Of a stretch of DNA of 64,000 nucleotides, positions 1-8,856 are shown piece after piece; position 1 is the first letter of the stretch, and each line of letters begins with the position of its first letter. The notes beneath the pieces were generated by a model. The model did no database searches and had not been told where the DNA came from. It saw only the letters and a program-made list of their open reading frames with translations. The translations under genes and the position numbers were made by a program. This DNA is from an uncultured Nocardioidaceae bacterium (GTDB lineage Bacteria > Actinomycetota > Actinomycetes > Propionibacteriales > Nocardioidaceae): NCBI GenBank assembly GCA_902805845.1, contig CADCUI010000014.1, positions 62,001-126,000 of the forward strand, given 5' to 3'.

Positions 1-459
1 CGCGATGGGCGCCCAGGCCGCCTCGACGTCGGAGTTGGCGTTGGAGAGCAGCTCGCCGGTCGGGTGCCGCTGGTGCCAGGACAGCGGCAGCCGCAGGTAC
101 TGGCGGGTGACCTCGCGCCGGTCGTGGGCCTGCATCCGGTACTGCATGATGCCGGCGCCCCACCTGCGGGCCACGATGCTGACCCCGCGGACGATGGCGA
201 CGCCGACGAAGAGCGCCACGACCGTCACCAGTCCGCCCACCGGGGCGACCCCGGTGTCGAACGCGGGGAGGATGACGTTGTCCGCCGCCCAGCCCAGGAC
301 CCACGCATCGGCGACGGTCAGGGCCCCGAACACGACCGCCCCGATCGTCGACACCACGAACACCCATGGCTCCCGACGGATGGCGACGCCGAGCACCGCG
401 AAGCCGTCGCCGAGGGTGCTCCGGGTCGCGGCGACGCGGCCGGAGGCTGCTGCCGTCAC
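1..459 (-). CDS. ABC exporter, N-terminal transmembrane part (partial)
   Basis: This is the 5' part of a gene that leaves the window at its left edge; 153 codons are visible. The protein opens with a short basic stretch and two hydrophobic segments at about residues 30-56 and 76-98. A cytoplasmic loop follows (YRMQAHDRREVTRQYLRLPL, then WHQRHPTGELLSNANSDVE), which is typical of the coupling helix region of type I ABC exporter membrane domains. The ATPase domain would lie outside the window. The GTG start at 459 has a GAGGGAG ribosome site just upstream. A TAGGCT -10 box at 514-509 would give a leader of roughly 40 nt. The gene is divergent from the next one. The substrate cannot be predicted from this fragment. 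The family assignment rests on pattern recognition of the N-terminal region only. Confidence 0.8.
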   Translation of the reverse strand, partial: MTAAASGRVAATRSTLGDGFAVLGVAIRREPWVFVVSTIGAVVFGALTVADAWVLGWAADNVILPAFDTGVAPVGGLVTVVALFVGVAIVRGVSIVARRWGAGIMQYRMQAHDRREVTRQYLRLPLSWHQRHPTGELLSNANSDVEAAWAPIA

Positions 460-567
460 GTCACTCCCTCATCCCTCGCACCGGACGTCCCGGAGGAGCG
501 TCCGAGTCAGCCTACGGGAGCCGATCCACCGGACCGGAGCCCCGCAGGGCGTCCGTAGGATCGGCCG

Positions 568-1200
568 GTGACCTCGATCGCCGCCTCGGAGCGGGCACTC
601 CTCTGCGCACTGGCCGAGGAGGTGGGTCCGGGCGCGCCGACCTTGTGCGCGGGCTGGACCGTCCGGGACCTGGTCGTGCACCTCCTGGTGCGTGAGGGAC
701 ATCCGGCCGGGCTGGCCACGGCGCTGCCTCCGCTCACCCGGCTCCTCCGCCGCACGACGGCCAAGCTCTCCGAGCGCGACTTCGGGTCGTTGGTGCAGCG
801 GCTGCGACACGGCCCACCGCGCTACTCGCCGCTCGCTCTGCCGGGGGCCGACGCGATGGTCAACCTCCTGGAGCTCTACGTGCACCACGAGGACATCCGC
901 CGAGCACAGCCGGACTGGGCCCCTCGCCCGCTCCCCGCCCGCACCGAGAACGGAATCTGGCGCACCGTCACCCGCACCGGACGTGCCCTGACGGTGAGGA
1001 GCACGGTGGGCGTCGTGGCGGAGCGGTCCGACACCGGCGAACGCGCGACCTGGAAGGGCGGCGAGGACGCGGTCGTGCTCCGCGGGCAGCCGTCGGAGCT
1101 CGCGCTGTACGCCTTCGGACGACAGGCGCAGGCCGTGGTCGAGACGGAGGGTGACCCGGCCGACGTCGCTGCGCTGGACCGGGCGTCCCTCGGCATCTGA
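568..1200 (+). CDS. TIGR03085-like metal-binding protein (mycothiol/DinB superfamily)
   Basis: The 210-residue protein has the four-helix DinB/mycothiol-dependent maleylpyruvate isomerase N-terminal pattern. It contains the motif LCAGWTVRDLVVHLLVREGHP early and LLELYVHHEDIRRAQP near residue 105. The histidines in VVHLLVREGH and VHHED are the probable metal ligands. This matches the actinobacterial family TIGR03085, whose biochemical role is not established. The GTG start at 568 is preceded by TAGGAT at 556-561 with a 6-nt gap, so the mRNA is probably leaderless. The gene converges on hisF with a 31-bp gap. The family assignment is good, but no substrate can be proposed. Confidence 0.8.
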   Translation: MTSIAASERALLCALAEEVGPGAPTLCAGWTVRDLVVHLLVREGHPAGLATALPPLTRLLRRTTAKLSERDFGSLVQRLRHGPPRYSPLALPGADAMVNLLELYVHHEDIRRAQPDWAPRPLPARTENGIWRTVTRTGRALTVRSTVGVVAERSDTGERATWKGGEDAVVLRGQPSELALYAFGRQAQAVVETEGDPADVAALDRASLGI

Positions 1201-1231
1201 CCTGCCACTCCTCCGTCGGTCCTGGTGACCG

Positions 1232-1993
1232 TCACCGGACAGGGTGACCGGCCTGCGCCAGCGACTGCTTCACGTCGGCGACCCGGAGCCTGCCGAAGTG
1301 GAAGACCGTGGCGGCGAGCACCGCGTCGGCCCCTGCCGCCACCGCAGGTGGGAAGTGCTCCACCGCCCCGGCGCCGCCGCTGGCGATGACGGGCACCGAC
1401 ACCGCGTCCCGGACCAGCCGCAGCAGCTCGAGGTCGAAGCCGTCCTCGGTGCCGTCGGCGTCCATCGCGTTGAGGAGGATCTCCCCGGCGCCGAGCTCCG
1501 CCCCGCGGGAGGCCCACGCAACCGCGTCGAGCCCGGCACTGCGCCGTCCCCCGTGGGTGGTGACCTCGAAGCCGCTCGCGCTGTCCGGGGACCGGCGGGC
1601 GTCGACCGAGAGCACCAGCACCTGGCTGCCGAACCGGTCGGCGATCTCGGCGAGCAGCTGGGGCCTCCGGATCCCGGCGGTGTTGACCGAGACCTTGTCC
1701 GCTCCGGCACGCAGGAGCTTGTCGACGTCCTCGACGGCCCCGATGCCCCCGCCGACGGTCAACGGGATGAAGACCTGCTCCGCGGTCCTGGCGACGATCT
1801 CGAGCGTGGTCGCGCGCCCCTCGTGCGATGCCGAGATGTCGAGGAACGTCAGCTCGTCGGCCCCCTCCGCGTCGTACAGCTGGGCGAGCTCGACGGGGTC
1901 GCCGGCATCGCGGAGCTCACGGAAGTTGACGCCCTTGACCACCCTGCCGCCCTCGACGTCGAGACACGGGATGACACGGACCGCGAGTGTCAC
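1232..1993 (-). CDS. hisF: Imidazole glycerol phosphate synthase cyclase subunit
   Basis: HisF uses ammonia from HisH to convert PRFAR into imidazole glycerol phosphate plus AICAR, in cytosolic histidine synthesis. The 253-residue (beta/alpha)8 protein has both catalytic aspartates: Asp12 in IPCLD and Asp131 in LSVDARRS. It also has the conserved VVKGVNF, FLDISAS and LTVGGGI segments. Length is normal for the family. The GTG start at 1993 overlaps the hisA stop as GTGA, and [12 protein letters not shown] matches the usual N-terminus. A longer upstream reading in the same frame is antisense overlap and was discarded. It is the last gene of the hisA-hisF unit. Confidence 0.97.
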   Translation of the reverse strand: MTLAVRVIPCLDVEGGRVVKGVNFRELRDAGDPVELAQLYDAEGADELTFLDISASHEGRATTLEIVARTAEQVFIPLTVGGGIGAVEDVDKLLRAGADKVSVNTAGIRRPQLLAEIADRFGSQVLVLSVDARRSPDSASGFEVTTHGGRRSAGLDAVAWASRGAELGAGEILLNAMDADGTEDGFDLELLRLVRDAVSVPVIASGGAGAVEHFPPAVAAGADAVLAATVFHFGRLRVADVKQSLAQAGHPVR

Positions 1994-2739
1994 GACCCGT
2001 CCCCGACCGCCTGCTGCCGGGTGAGCGCCAGTGCGTCCTCCAACGAGAACCTTCCCTCGTAGAGGGCGGTGCCCACGATCGCCCCCTCGACGCCGATGTC
2101 CAGCAGCCCCTGCAGGGCCGCGAGATCCTCCAGCGCAGTGATCCCGCCCGACGCCACCACCGGGCGGTCGGTCACCGCACACACCTCCCGCAGCAGGGCG
2201 AGGTTGGGACCCTGCAGCATGCCGTCCTTCTTGACGTCGGTCACGACGTAGCGGGCGCAGCCGTCCGCATCGAGCCGCGCCAACACCTCGAAGAGGTCAC
2301 CGCCCTCGCGGGTCCAGCCCCGTGCCGCCAGCGTGCGGCCACGGACGTCGAGGCCGACCGCGACCCGGTCGCCGTGCTGGGCGATGATCCGGGCGCACCA
2401 GCCCGGCTGCTCCAGCGCCGCCGTGCCGACGTTGACCCGTCGGCAACCCGTGGCGAGAGCGGCGTCCAGCGATTCGTCGTCGCGGATGCCGCCGCTCATC
2501 TCGACGTCGATGTCAAGGCGCCCGACGATCTCGGCGAGCAGCCGGCGGTTGTCGCCCCGACCGAAGGCGGCGTCGAGGTCGACGAGGTGGATCCACTCCG
2601 CACCCCGGCGCTGCCAGTCGAGGGCGGCCTCGACCGGGTCGCCGAAGGTCTTCTCCGACCCGGCCACGCCCTGCACCAGCTGGACCGCCCGTCCGCCCTG
2701 CACGTCGACGGCCGGCAGCAGCTGGAGGTAGGCGGACAT
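1990..2739 (-). CDS. priA: Phosphoribosyl isomerase A, HisA/TrpF bifunctional type
   Basis: The 249-residue (beta/alpha)8 enzyme isomerises ProFAR to PRFAR. In actinobacteria the same enzyme (PriA) usually also does the TrpF step of tryptophan synthesis. Asp12 lies in [15 protein letters not shown] and Asp131 in [17 protein letters not shown] is near residues 168-174, and the loop ARGWTREGG is characteristic of PriA rather than HisA of enterobacteria. Dual specificity is family knowledge, not proven here; no trpF is present in the window. The ATG at 2739 has a TAGATT box at 2752-2747 with a 7-nt gap. This indicates its own leaderless promoter inside the end of the hemerythrin gene. Confidence 0.93.
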   Translation of the reverse strand: MSAYLQLLPAVDVQGGRAVQLVQGVAGSEKTFGDPVEAALDWQRRGAEWIHLVDLDAAFGRGDNRRLLAEIVGRLDIDVEMSGGIRDDESLDAALATGCRRVNVGTAALEQPGWCARIIAQHGDRVAVGLDVRGRTLAARGWTREGGDLFEVLARLDADGCARYVVTDVKKDGMLQGPNLALLREVCAVTDRPVVASGGITALEDLAALQGLLDIGVEGAIVGTALYEGRFSLEDALALTRQQAVGDGS

Positions 2740-2749
2740 GGTGGAAAAT

Positions 2750-3385
2750 CTATGGCACCCGCCAGACCGGCGCGATGGAGCGGTGGTAGCCGGCGCCCAG
2801 CACCCGGCTCAGCAGGAGCAGCACCGGTCGGGGCATCATCGAGCGGACGAAGGAGTCCGCCTCACGGTCCGACCCGTCGAGCAGCCACGCGAACATCTCC
2901 CCGCCCGCCTTGGGGGACCCGCCGCGGAGCTGCTTCTCCACGGTCTTCCACTCCTCGGTTTCCCGGTGCCTGGTGACCTCCGGCTCGAGCTCGTGCTCCT
3001 CGTGCTGCAGGTGCCGCTCGACGACCACCCGGGTCGCGACGACGGACTCCGCGGCAGCCTCGGCATCGGCTGCCGACGCGGTGGCCACGAGCCGCTGCAT
3101 CGCGCCATCGGTCCCGCGCAGCGCCGCGGCCATCTGCTCGTGCTCGTGCTCCATCTCCTGCAGGAGCACCGGGTCGACCCCCAGCCCGAGCATCGCCGGC
3201 CAGATCAGCTCGTCCTCCTGCCGGTGGTGGTGGGTGAGCTGGCGGTCCAGGTGGCCCCATGCCCGCGCCAGGTGGGCGACCCGGGCCCGGTCGCCGTCCT
3301 CGACCCTCCTCAACGCCCGCTCCAGGCGGTCGAGGTCCCGGCGGACGGCGGCGTGGATCGCGCGGTTCATCGTCATCTCGGTCAC
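2750..3385 (-). CDS. Hemerythrin HHE cation-binding domain protein
   Basis: The 211-residue protein has the helical-bundle metal-ligand pattern of HHE/hemerythrin domains. His11 lies in the first helix, followed by HHHRQEDE at about 52-58, EHEHEQM near 80, and [11 protein letters not shown] near 125. Such domains bind a di-iron centre and are linked to oxygen, NO or iron sensing. The role of this one is unknown. The C-terminal third ends in a hydrophobic stretch ([10 protein letters not shown]). The GTG start at 3385 has TAGCGT at 3398-3393 with a 7-nt gap, suggesting a leaderless transcript. It sits between hisH and hisA but is unlikely to act in histidine synthesis. Confidence 0.87.
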   Translation of the reverse strand: MTEMTMNRAIHAAVRRDLDRLERALRRVEDGDRARVAHLARAWGHLDRQLTHHHRQEDELIWPAMLGLGVDPVLLQEMEHEHEQMAAALRGTDGAMQRLVATASAADAEAAAESVVATRVVVERHLQHEEHELEPEVTRHRETEEWKTVEKQLRGGSPKAGGEMFAWLLDGSDREADSFVRSMMPRPVLLLLSRVLGAGYHRSIAPVWRVP

Positions 3386-3461
3386 GTCGGCGACGCTAAC
3401 CCTCGCAAGGCCCGGACGGGGAGGGCCGAAGCGCCCTTCGGTGGCCGCGCGGGAGGTGCCG

Positions 3462-3806
3462 TCAGCGCCGGGCGACGAGAAGGAGCCGCAGCGACGGGTA
3501 GGCCAGCGCGGCCACGACGACGACGCCCAGCCGCGCCGGCCAGTCGGGGCGCACCGCCCACACGAGCACCACGGCGCAGAGCAGGCCGGCGACGAGCATC
3601 GACGTACGGATGCGCCGTCGACGGGCCAGCGTTCCGGTGGGCCGCCCGACCGTCGTCAGCCTCACCCTGTCGGTGGTCGCGGCACGGAACGCCCGGCCGC
3701 GGGCGGCCCGCCTCTCGCGCCGCTCACGCTCCGCGGCACGGGCGGCCCTGCGGAGGGCGGCGTCGTGCTCACGGGCAGCCCGACGCCGAGCGCGCTCCTT
3801 GTTCAT
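3462..3806 (-). CDS. Small basic two-helix membrane protein of unknown function
   Basis: The product is 114 residues. The first half is very rich in Arg, Ala and Glu (repeated RRAAR and RAAERERRERR) and probably forms a charged helix. It is followed by two hydrophobic segments at about 70-86 and 92-110 with few charges. I do not recognise a family. It lies 22 bp downstream of hisH in the same direction, so it is probably co-transcribed with the his genes. The ATG at 3806 is the only sensible start. The reading frame keeps the high third-position GC of its neighbours, which supports it as a real gene. Confidence 0.65.
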   Translation of the reverse strand: MNKERARRRAAREHDAALRRAARAAERERRERRAARGRAFRAATTDRVRLTTVGRPTGTLARRRRIRTSMLVAGLLCAVVLVWAVRPDWPARLGVVVVAALAYPSLRLLLVARR

Positions 3807-3828
3807 CCGCCGCTCCGCGCAGGCGTGG

Positions 3829-4485
3829 TCACAGCGACGCCACCCAGTTGCGCAGCAGCGCCGCGCCTGCTTCGCCCGACTTCTCGGGGTGGAACTGGGT
3901 GGCGCTCAGGGGGCCGTTCTCGACCGCGGCCACGAACCGGTCACCGGCGTACTCGGCCCACGTCACCCGCGGCGGCTGGGTCCGACCCTTGGTCTCCAGG
4001 AGCCACCGCCGGACGCCGTAGGAGTGCACGAAGTAGAACCGCTCCTGCTCCACCCCGCGGAACAGGACGGACCCGTCGGGCACGTCGACGGTGTTCCACC
4101 CCATGTGCGGTACGACGGGCGCCTCGAGCCGTTCGACGACGCCGGGCCACTCACCGAGACCCTCGGAGTCCACGCCGTTCTCGACCCCGTGCTCGAAGAG
4201 CACCTGCAGTCCCACGCAGATGCCCAGCACCGGCCTGCCGCCGGCCAGCCGCCGGCCGATCACCTCGTGGCCGCGGACCGACCGGATGCCCTCCACGCAC
4301 GACTGGAACGCACCCACGCCGGGGACCACGAGACCGTCGCAGTCGCAGGCACGCGTCCGGTCGGCGGTCAGCTCCACCTGCGCGCCGGCGCGCTCGAGGG
4401 CACGCACCGCCGACCGCACGTTCCCGAACCCGTAGTCGAGGACCACGACGTGGGGAGCGGACGGACTCGTCCCGTTCGACGTCAC
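3829..4485 (-). CDS. hisH: Imidazole glycerol phosphate synthase glutaminase subunit
   Basis: HisH is the class I glutamine amidotransferase that feeds ammonia to HisF. The 218-residue protein has the nucleophile Cys90 in LGICVGLQ and the His199/Glu201 pair in QFHPEKS, completing the triad. PGVGAF forms the oxyanion region, and [11 protein letters not shown] is the usual N-terminal strand. The GTG start at 4485 overlaps the hisB stop as GTGA, so the two are translationally coupled. Although hisF is about 2 kb downstream, both subunits are in the same locus and orientation. Confidence 0.97.
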   Translation of the reverse strand: MTSNGTSPSAPHVVVLDYGFGNVRSAVRALERAGAQVELTADRTRACDCDGLVVPGVGAFQSCVEGIRSVRGHEVIGRRLAGGRPVLGICVGLQVLFEHGVENGVDSEGLGEWPGVVERLEAPVVPHMGWNTVDVPDGSVLFRGVEQERFYFVHSYGVRRWLLETKGRTQPPRVTWAEYAGDRFVAAVENGPLSATQFHPEKSGEAGAALLRNWVASL

Positions 4486-5093
4486 AGGCTCCCCTTCGTG
4501 GAGGGCACCCCGGTCTCCCGGGGGTCGAACGCGACGGCCTCGCGCAGTGCCCGTGCCACCGCCTTGAACTGCGCCTCGACGATGTGGTGCGGGTCCCGTC
4601 CTGACAGGACCCGCACGTGCAGCGCGATCTGTGCGCGCGAGGCCAGCGTCTCGAACACGTGGCGGGTCAGTGAACCGAGGTACGCGTCGCCGATCCGCAC
4701 GTACTGCTGTCCCTCCGGCTCACCGGTGTGGACGCAGTAGGGCCTGCCCGACACGTCGACCACCGCATGCACCAGGGTCTCGTCGAGCGGGACGGTCGCG
4801 TCACCGAACCGGCGGATGCCCTGCTTGTCGCCCAGCGCCTCGAGCAGGGCGTCACCGAGCACGATCGCGGTGTCCTCGACGGTGTGGTGGGCGTCGATGT
4901 GGGTGTCACCGTCGGTGTGGACGGTGAGGTCGACGAGCGAGTGCCGGGCCAGCGACCCGAGCATGTGGTCGTAGAAGCCGACACCGGTGCTGACGTCGGC
5001 ACGGCCGGTGCCGTCGAGGTCGATCTCGACCAGCACCTTCGACTCCTTGGTCACCCGCTCCAGGCGTGCGGTGCGTGATCCACGGTCGCTCAT
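4482..5093 (-). CDS. hisB: Imidazoleglycerol-phosphate dehydratase
   Basis: HisB dehydrates imidazole glycerol phosphate to imidazole acetol phosphate using two manganese ions. The 203-residue monofunctional protein carries both metal-binding motifs, DAHHTVED near residues 69-76 and DPHHIVE near 169-175. It also has GVGFYDHML and [10 protein letters not shown]. There is no HisB-N phosphatase domain. The ATG at 5093 overlaps the hisC stop as ATGA. A longer upstream reading in this frame lies inside hisC and is discarded. Order and overlaps place it third in the hisDCBH unit. Confidence 0.97.
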   Translation of the reverse strand: MSDRGSRTARLERVTKESKVLVEIDLDGTGRADVSTGVGFYDHMLGSLARHSLVDLTVHTDGDTHIDAHHTVEDTAIVLGDALLEALGDKQGIRRFGDATVPLDETLVHAVVDVSGRPYCVHTGEPEGQQYVRIGDAYLGSLTRHVFETLASRAQIALHVRVLSGRDPHHIVEAQFKAVARALREAVAFDPRETGVPSTKGSL

Positions 5094-6265
5094 CTCGGTT
5101 CCTCCCCCTGGGCCTGCGCCCGGACGTCCACGAGGGCGGACCGGAACGCCGCCATCTCCGAGCGCGTGCCGATCGACACCCGCAGCCACCCCTCGGGACC
5201 AGTCTCCCGGATCAGCACCCCGCGTTCCACCAGGCCCCGCCAGACCCGGTGCCGGTCCTCGAAGCTCCCGAAGAGGCAGAAGTTCGCGTCGCTGTCCGCC
5301 ACCTGGAGGCCGAGGCTCCGCAGCCACGCCACCGTGCGGTCCCGCTCGGCGCGCAGGTCGTCGACGCGCGCGAGCAGCTCGTCGGCGTGCCGCAGCGCCG
5401 CCAGCGCGACGGCCTGGGTGACCGCGGAGAGGTGGTAGGGCAGCCGGACGACGCGGAGCGCGTCGCAGACCTCCGGCTGGGCCGCGAGGTAGCCGATCCG
5501 GGCGCCGGCGAGCGCGAACGCCTTGCTCATGGTGCGGGTGACGACGAGGTTCGGGTGGTCGTCGAGCAGCGCCAACGCGCTGGGGGTCCCGGCCCGCCGG
5601 AACTCGGCGTACGCCTCGTCGACCACCACCACACCCGGGACCTCGTTGGCGGCCGCCGCCTCGCAGAGCTGGGCCGCGGTGTCGAGCGGCAACGCGGTGC
5701 CGGTGGGGTTGTTCGGGGAGGTCAGCAGCACGACGCTCGGCTGCACCTCCTTGACCAGCGCGACTGCCCGGGCGGCGTCGATCCCGAAGTCGTCCTCACG
5801 CTTGCCCGTCACCCAGGCGGTGAGGGTGTCGCGGGCGTACTCGGGATACATCGAGTAGGTCGGGGCGAAGGACAGCGCGGTGCGGCCGGGACCGCCGAAC
5901 GCCTGCAGGAGGTGCAGCATCACCTCGTTGGACCCGTTGGCCGCCCACACCTGCTCCGGACCCACGCCGTGCCCGAGGTAGCCGGCCAGTGCCTCGCGCA
6001 GCAGCCCGAAGTCCCGGTCGGGATAGCGGTTCAGCCGTCCAGCGACGTCGGTGACGGCGGCCGCCAGGTCAGCCACCACCGCGGGCGAGGGTGGATAGGG
6101 GTTCTCGTTGACGTTGAGGGTGACCGGCACGTCGAGCTGGGGGGCGCCGTACGGCGAGATGCCGCGGAGCTCCTCCCGCAGTGGCAGGCGGAGGGGCAGG
6201 CGGAGGGGCAGGCGAGGGGACGGCCTCGGGGTCGGGTCCGGGGCCGTCGTCGCGTCCTGGGGCAT
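5090..6265 (-). CDS. hisC: Histidinol-phosphate aminotransferase
   Basis: HisC is a PLP-dependent fold-type I aminotransferase that makes histidinol phosphate from imidazole acetol phosphate and glutamate. The 391-residue protein has [11 protein letters not shown] (substrate-end loop), LTSPNNPTG (cofactor region), VVDEAYAEF, and the PLP lysine in [15 protein letters not shown]. An unusual N-terminal extension of about 28 residues contains the repeat [13 protein letters not shown], encoded by a 12-bp DNA repeat. The ATG at 6265 shares its first base with the hisD stop (TGATG). A start inside the repeat cannot be excluded, so the extension may not be translated. Confidence 0.95.
   Translation of the reverse strand: MPQDATTAPDPTPRPSPRLPLRLPLRLPLREELRGISPYGAPQLDVPVTLNVNENPYPPSPAVVADLAAAVTDVAGRLNRYPDRDFGLLREALAGYLGHGVGPEQVWAANGSNEVMLHLLQAFGGPGRTALSFAPTYSMYPEYARDTLTAWVTGKREDDFGIDAARAVALVKEVQPSVVLLTSPNNPTGTALPLDTAAQLCEAAAANEVPGVVVVDEAYAEFRRAGTPSALALLDDHPNLVVTRTMSKAFALAGARIGYLAAQPEVCDALRVVRLPYHLSAVTQAVALAALRHADELLARVDDLRAERDRTVAWLRSLGLQVADSDANFCLFGSFEDRHRVWRGLVERGVLIRETGPEGWLRVSIGTRSEMAAFRSALVDVRAQAQGEEPR
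6181..6220 (+). repeat. 12-bp tandem repeat in the hisC 5' coding region
   Basis: Three near-identical copies of the 12-mer GGGGCAGGCGGA (plus-strand reading) lie head to tail. Read on the minus strand they give the protein repeat RLPL. Because the unit is a multiple of three, copy-number change would keep the hisC frame. Confidence 0.85.
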
Positions 6266-7581
6266 CAGGCGCCCTCGGTGCGCACCCGGACCGCCGCCCC
6301 GTGACCCGGCAGGTCCTCGGCCTCGGCGAGCGCGACGACATGTCCGGCGACCTCGTCGAGCGCTGACCGCGAGTACTCCACGACGTGCATGGCCTTGCGA
6401 AAGGCGCGCACGGAGAGGCCGGAGGAGTGGCAGGCGCAGCCGGCCGTGGGCAGCACGTGGTTGGACCCTGCGGCGTAGTCGCCCAGCGACACCGGCGTGA
6501 ACGCCCCCACGAAGACCGCTCCTGCGTTGCGGACCCGGGCCGCCCAGGCGGCGGCATCCCGGGTCTGGATCTCCAGGTGCTCCGCGGCGTAGGCGTTGAC
6601 GACCTCGAGCCCTTGGTCGAGGTCGTCGACCAGCACGATGCCCGACTGGCGTCCGGTGAGCGCGGTGCGCACGCGCTCGGCGTGCCTGGTCACCGAGACC
6701 TGCTTGTCCAGCTCTGCGGTCACGTCGTCGGCCAGCGTCTCGCTCGGGGTCACCAGGACCGAGGCAGCCAGCGGGTCGTGCTCGGCCTGGCTGACGAGGT
6801 CGGCCGCCACGTACGCCGGGTCCGCGGTCTCGTCGGCGAGGACGGCGATCTCGGTGGGACCGGCCTCGGAGTCGATGCCGACCACGCCCTTGACGAGGCG
6901 TTTCGCGCTGACCGTGTAGATGTTGCCCGGACCGGTGACCAGGTCGACCGGCCGGCAGGGGCCTGCTCCGTAGGCGAACATCGCGATGGCCTGCGCACCG
7001 CCCACCGCGTAGACCTCCTCCACGCCGAGCAGCGCGCACGCCGCCAGGATCGTGGGGTGCGGCAGCCCTCCGTGCCCGGCCTGCGGCGACGAGGTCAGCG
7101 CCAGCGAGCCGACGCCGGCCACCTGCGCCGGCACCACGTTCATGACGACGCTCGACACCAGCGGCGCCAGCCCGCCGGGGACGTAGAGGCCGACCCGTTC
7201 GACGGGGACCATCCGCTGGGTGACACGGCCACCGGGCACCACGTCGGTGACGACGTCGTGCTCGAGCTCTGCCTCACAGGTGGCGCGCAGCCTCCGGATC
7301 GACTCCTCGAGGCCGGCACGCACAGCAGGCTCGAGCTCGTCGAGAGCCTTGGTCAGCGCACTCCGCGGCACCTCGATGTCCTGCTGCTCGACGCCGTCGA
7401 ACCGCAGCGAGTAGGTGCGGATCGCCTCGACCCCGCGACGGCGGACGTCCTCGACGATCGGCCGGACCACCTCGAGCGTCCCGGCCACGTCGATGTCCGC
7501 CCGCGGCACCAGGGTCCGGTAGTCGGCCGGCCCGTCCCCATGGACGGCGGCCTGGCTCCGGAGGTCGATGCGGCGGATCAC
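6265..7581 (-). CDS. hisD: Histidinol dehydrogenase
   Basis: HisD oxidises histidinol to histidine in two NAD-dependent steps, the last reactions of the pathway. The 438-residue protein has [17 protein letters not shown], the nucleotide-binding-region motif [21 protein letters not shown], and the catalytic Glu-His pair in [19 protein letters not shown] and the C-terminal [15 protein letters not shown] are also present. The GTG start at 7581 lies 6 nt after TAGAAT (7593-7588), so transcription would start on or next to the start codon. It is the first gene of the operon. hisG, hisE and hisI are not in the window. Confidence 0.97.
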   Translation of the reverse strand: MIRRIDLRSQAAVHGDGPADYRTLVPRADIDVAGTLEVVRPIVEDVRRRGVEAIRTYSLRFDGVEQQDIEVPRSALTKALDELEPAVRAGLEESIRRLRATCEAELEHDVVTDVVPGGRVTQRMVPVERVGLYVPGGLAPLVSSVVMNVVPAQVAGVGSLALTSSPQAGHGGLPHPTILAACALLGVEEVYAVGGAQAIAMFAYGAGPCRPVDLVTGPGNIYTVSAKRLVKGVVGIDSEAGPTEIAVLADETADPAYVAADLVSQAEHDPLAASVLVTPSETLADDVTAELDKQVSVTRHAERVRTALTGRQSGIVLVDDLDQGLEVVNAYAAEHLEIQTRDAAAWAARVRNAGAVFVGAFTPVSLGDYAAGSNHVLPTAGCACHSSGLSVRAFRKAMHVVEYSRSALDEVAGHVVALAEAEDLPGHGAAVRVRTEGA

Positions 7582-7587
7582 GGCACC

Positions 7588-7593
7588 ATTCTA
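7588..7593 (-). promoter_or_regulatory. Probable -10 box of the leaderless his operon promoter
   Basis: TAGAAT on the minus strand ends 6 nt before the hisD GTG. No clear -35 hexamer is seen. No His-rich leader peptide or attenuator fits in the 58-bp gap to the divergent Lon-N gene. Confidence 0.55.
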
Positions 7594-7639
7594 GGTGCGG
7601 GCAGCGGAGGGGCTCGCCGCCCGTGAGTACGTTGGGACG

Positions 7640-8317
7640 GTGTCCGACCAGCTGCCCATCTTCCCGCTGAACGTCGTGGCCTTCCCGGGGATGACCGTGC
7701 CGCTGCACGTGTTCGAGGAGCGTTACCGGGCCATGGTCCGTCACCTGCTGACCGTCCCGGTGCGCCGTGAGCGGCTCTTCGGGATCGTGGCGATCCGGGA
7801 GGGCTACGAGGTCGGGAACCACGAGGCCCGGTCGATGTACCGCACCGGGTGCGTGATGCAGCTGACGACGGTCGAGGAGTACGACGACGGACGCTTCGAC
7901 ATCGCCGTGGTGGGCCGTCACCGGATGCGCGTGCTGTCCACCGACGCAGCCGGTCCCTTCCTCCAGGCCGAGGTCGAGCACCTCCCTGTGGAGGGGGAGA
8001 CCACCGGGCCGGCCACCGCCCACGAGGCCGCGCGGACCCTGGCCGCCTTCGAGTCCTACCGAGGGCTCGTCGAGGCCCTCACCAACGAGGACGTGGCGGT
8101 GGGCAAGCTGCCTCGCGACCCGGAGCTGCTCTCCTACGCGATGGCCGCGACCAGCCCGCTGCCCCTTCCCGACCGGCAACGGCTCCTGGAGTCGGCGACC
8201 ACGGAGGAGCGGCTGCGGTTGCTGCGACTGCTGATGGAGGAGGAGGCCCGGGTCATGCGGGTGGTGCCGTCGCTGCCGGCCACCGAGGTCGCCCGCACCA
8301 CGTGGAACCCGAACTGA
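7640..8317 (+). CDS. Lon N-terminal (substrate-binding) domain protein
   Basis: The 225-residue protein is a stand-alone Lon-N/PUA-like domain with no ATPase or protease domain. It starts with LPIFPLNVVAFPGMTVPLHVFEERYRAM, the hallmark of the family. It continues with a GCVMQLTTVEEYDDGRFDIAVVGRHRMRV strand pair and a helical C-terminal half. Stand-alone Lon-N proteins have no firmly known function. I chose the GTG at 7640 because TACGTT at 7628-7633 lies 6 nt upstream, giving a leaderless mRNA, and because the conserved domain begins immediately. A start at 7595 would overlap this promoter. The gene is divergent from hisD. Confidence 0.85.
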   Translation: MSDQLPIFPLNVVAFPGMTVPLHVFEERYRAMVRHLLTVPVRRERLFGIVAIREGYEVGNHEARSMYRTGCVMQLTTVEEYDDGRFDIAVVGRHRMRVLSTDAAGPFLQAEVEHLPVEGETTGPATAHEAARTLAAFESYRGLVEALTNEDVAVGKLPRDPELLSYAMAATSPLPLPDRQRLLESATTEERLRLLRLLMEEEARVMRVVPSLPATEVARTTWNPN

Positions 8318-8349
8318 CCCCGACCTCCTCCGACCGCGTCAGTCGGTGC

Positions 8350-8856
8350 TCAGCCGCGGTCGAGCGGACGCCACAGGACGACCAGGGCGCCGGCGACGGC
8401 GGCGGTCGGCCACACCAGGTAGGCCGCCGAGGCATCCACCCGTACCTGTTCGGGAGCCGTCACGCCCATCGCGCCCCGAGCCAGGATGCGCTCGGGGTCC
8501 TCGGGGCCCGCCCACGTCCCGATGGCCGCCGAGACCCATGCCGCGAGGCATGCCGCTGCCGCGACCAGCAGGACCGTCACGACCTCGTGGGTCCGCCGCC
8601 ACGCCGTGAGCCCGATGCCCAGGACCAGCCCGGCCGCAGCCGCCAGCACTGCGTACCAGGCGTCGTTGTCGAAGCGCTGCGCCAGCTCGGCCTCCCCGAT
8701 GACGGTCCCGGCCTCGGTGCGGGTGACGGTCACGGGATCGACGAGCTGAGGCCAGAGCAGGCCGACCGCGACGGCCGCGAGGAGGAAGCTGCCGAGCACC
8801 ACCGCGGTGTCGACCAGGAGGGAGCTCCGCCTCACGCCGGTGGCGGTCGAGCTCAT
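8350..8856 (-). CDS. Four-helix membrane protein, possibly DUF2567-like
   Basis: The 168-residue protein has hydrophobic segments at about 14-35, 66-84, 92-111 and 145-162. A roughly 30-residue polar loop between the first two contains PVTVTRTEAGTVIGEAEL. The layout resembles actinobacterial DUF2567 membrane proteins, but this is a weak assignment. The ATG at 8856 overlaps the dnaE stop as ATGA, so it is translated with dnaE. It converges on the Lon-N gene. Its function is unknown. Confidence 0.75.
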   Translation of the reverse strand: MSSTATGVRRSSLLVDTAVVLGSFLLAAVAVGLLWPQLVDPVTVTRTEAGTVIGEAELAQRFDNDAWYAVLAAAAGLVLGIGLTAWRRTHEVVTVLLVAAAACLAAWVSAAIGTWAGPEDPERILARGAMGVTAPEQVRVDASAAYLVWPTAAVAGALVVLWRPLDRG

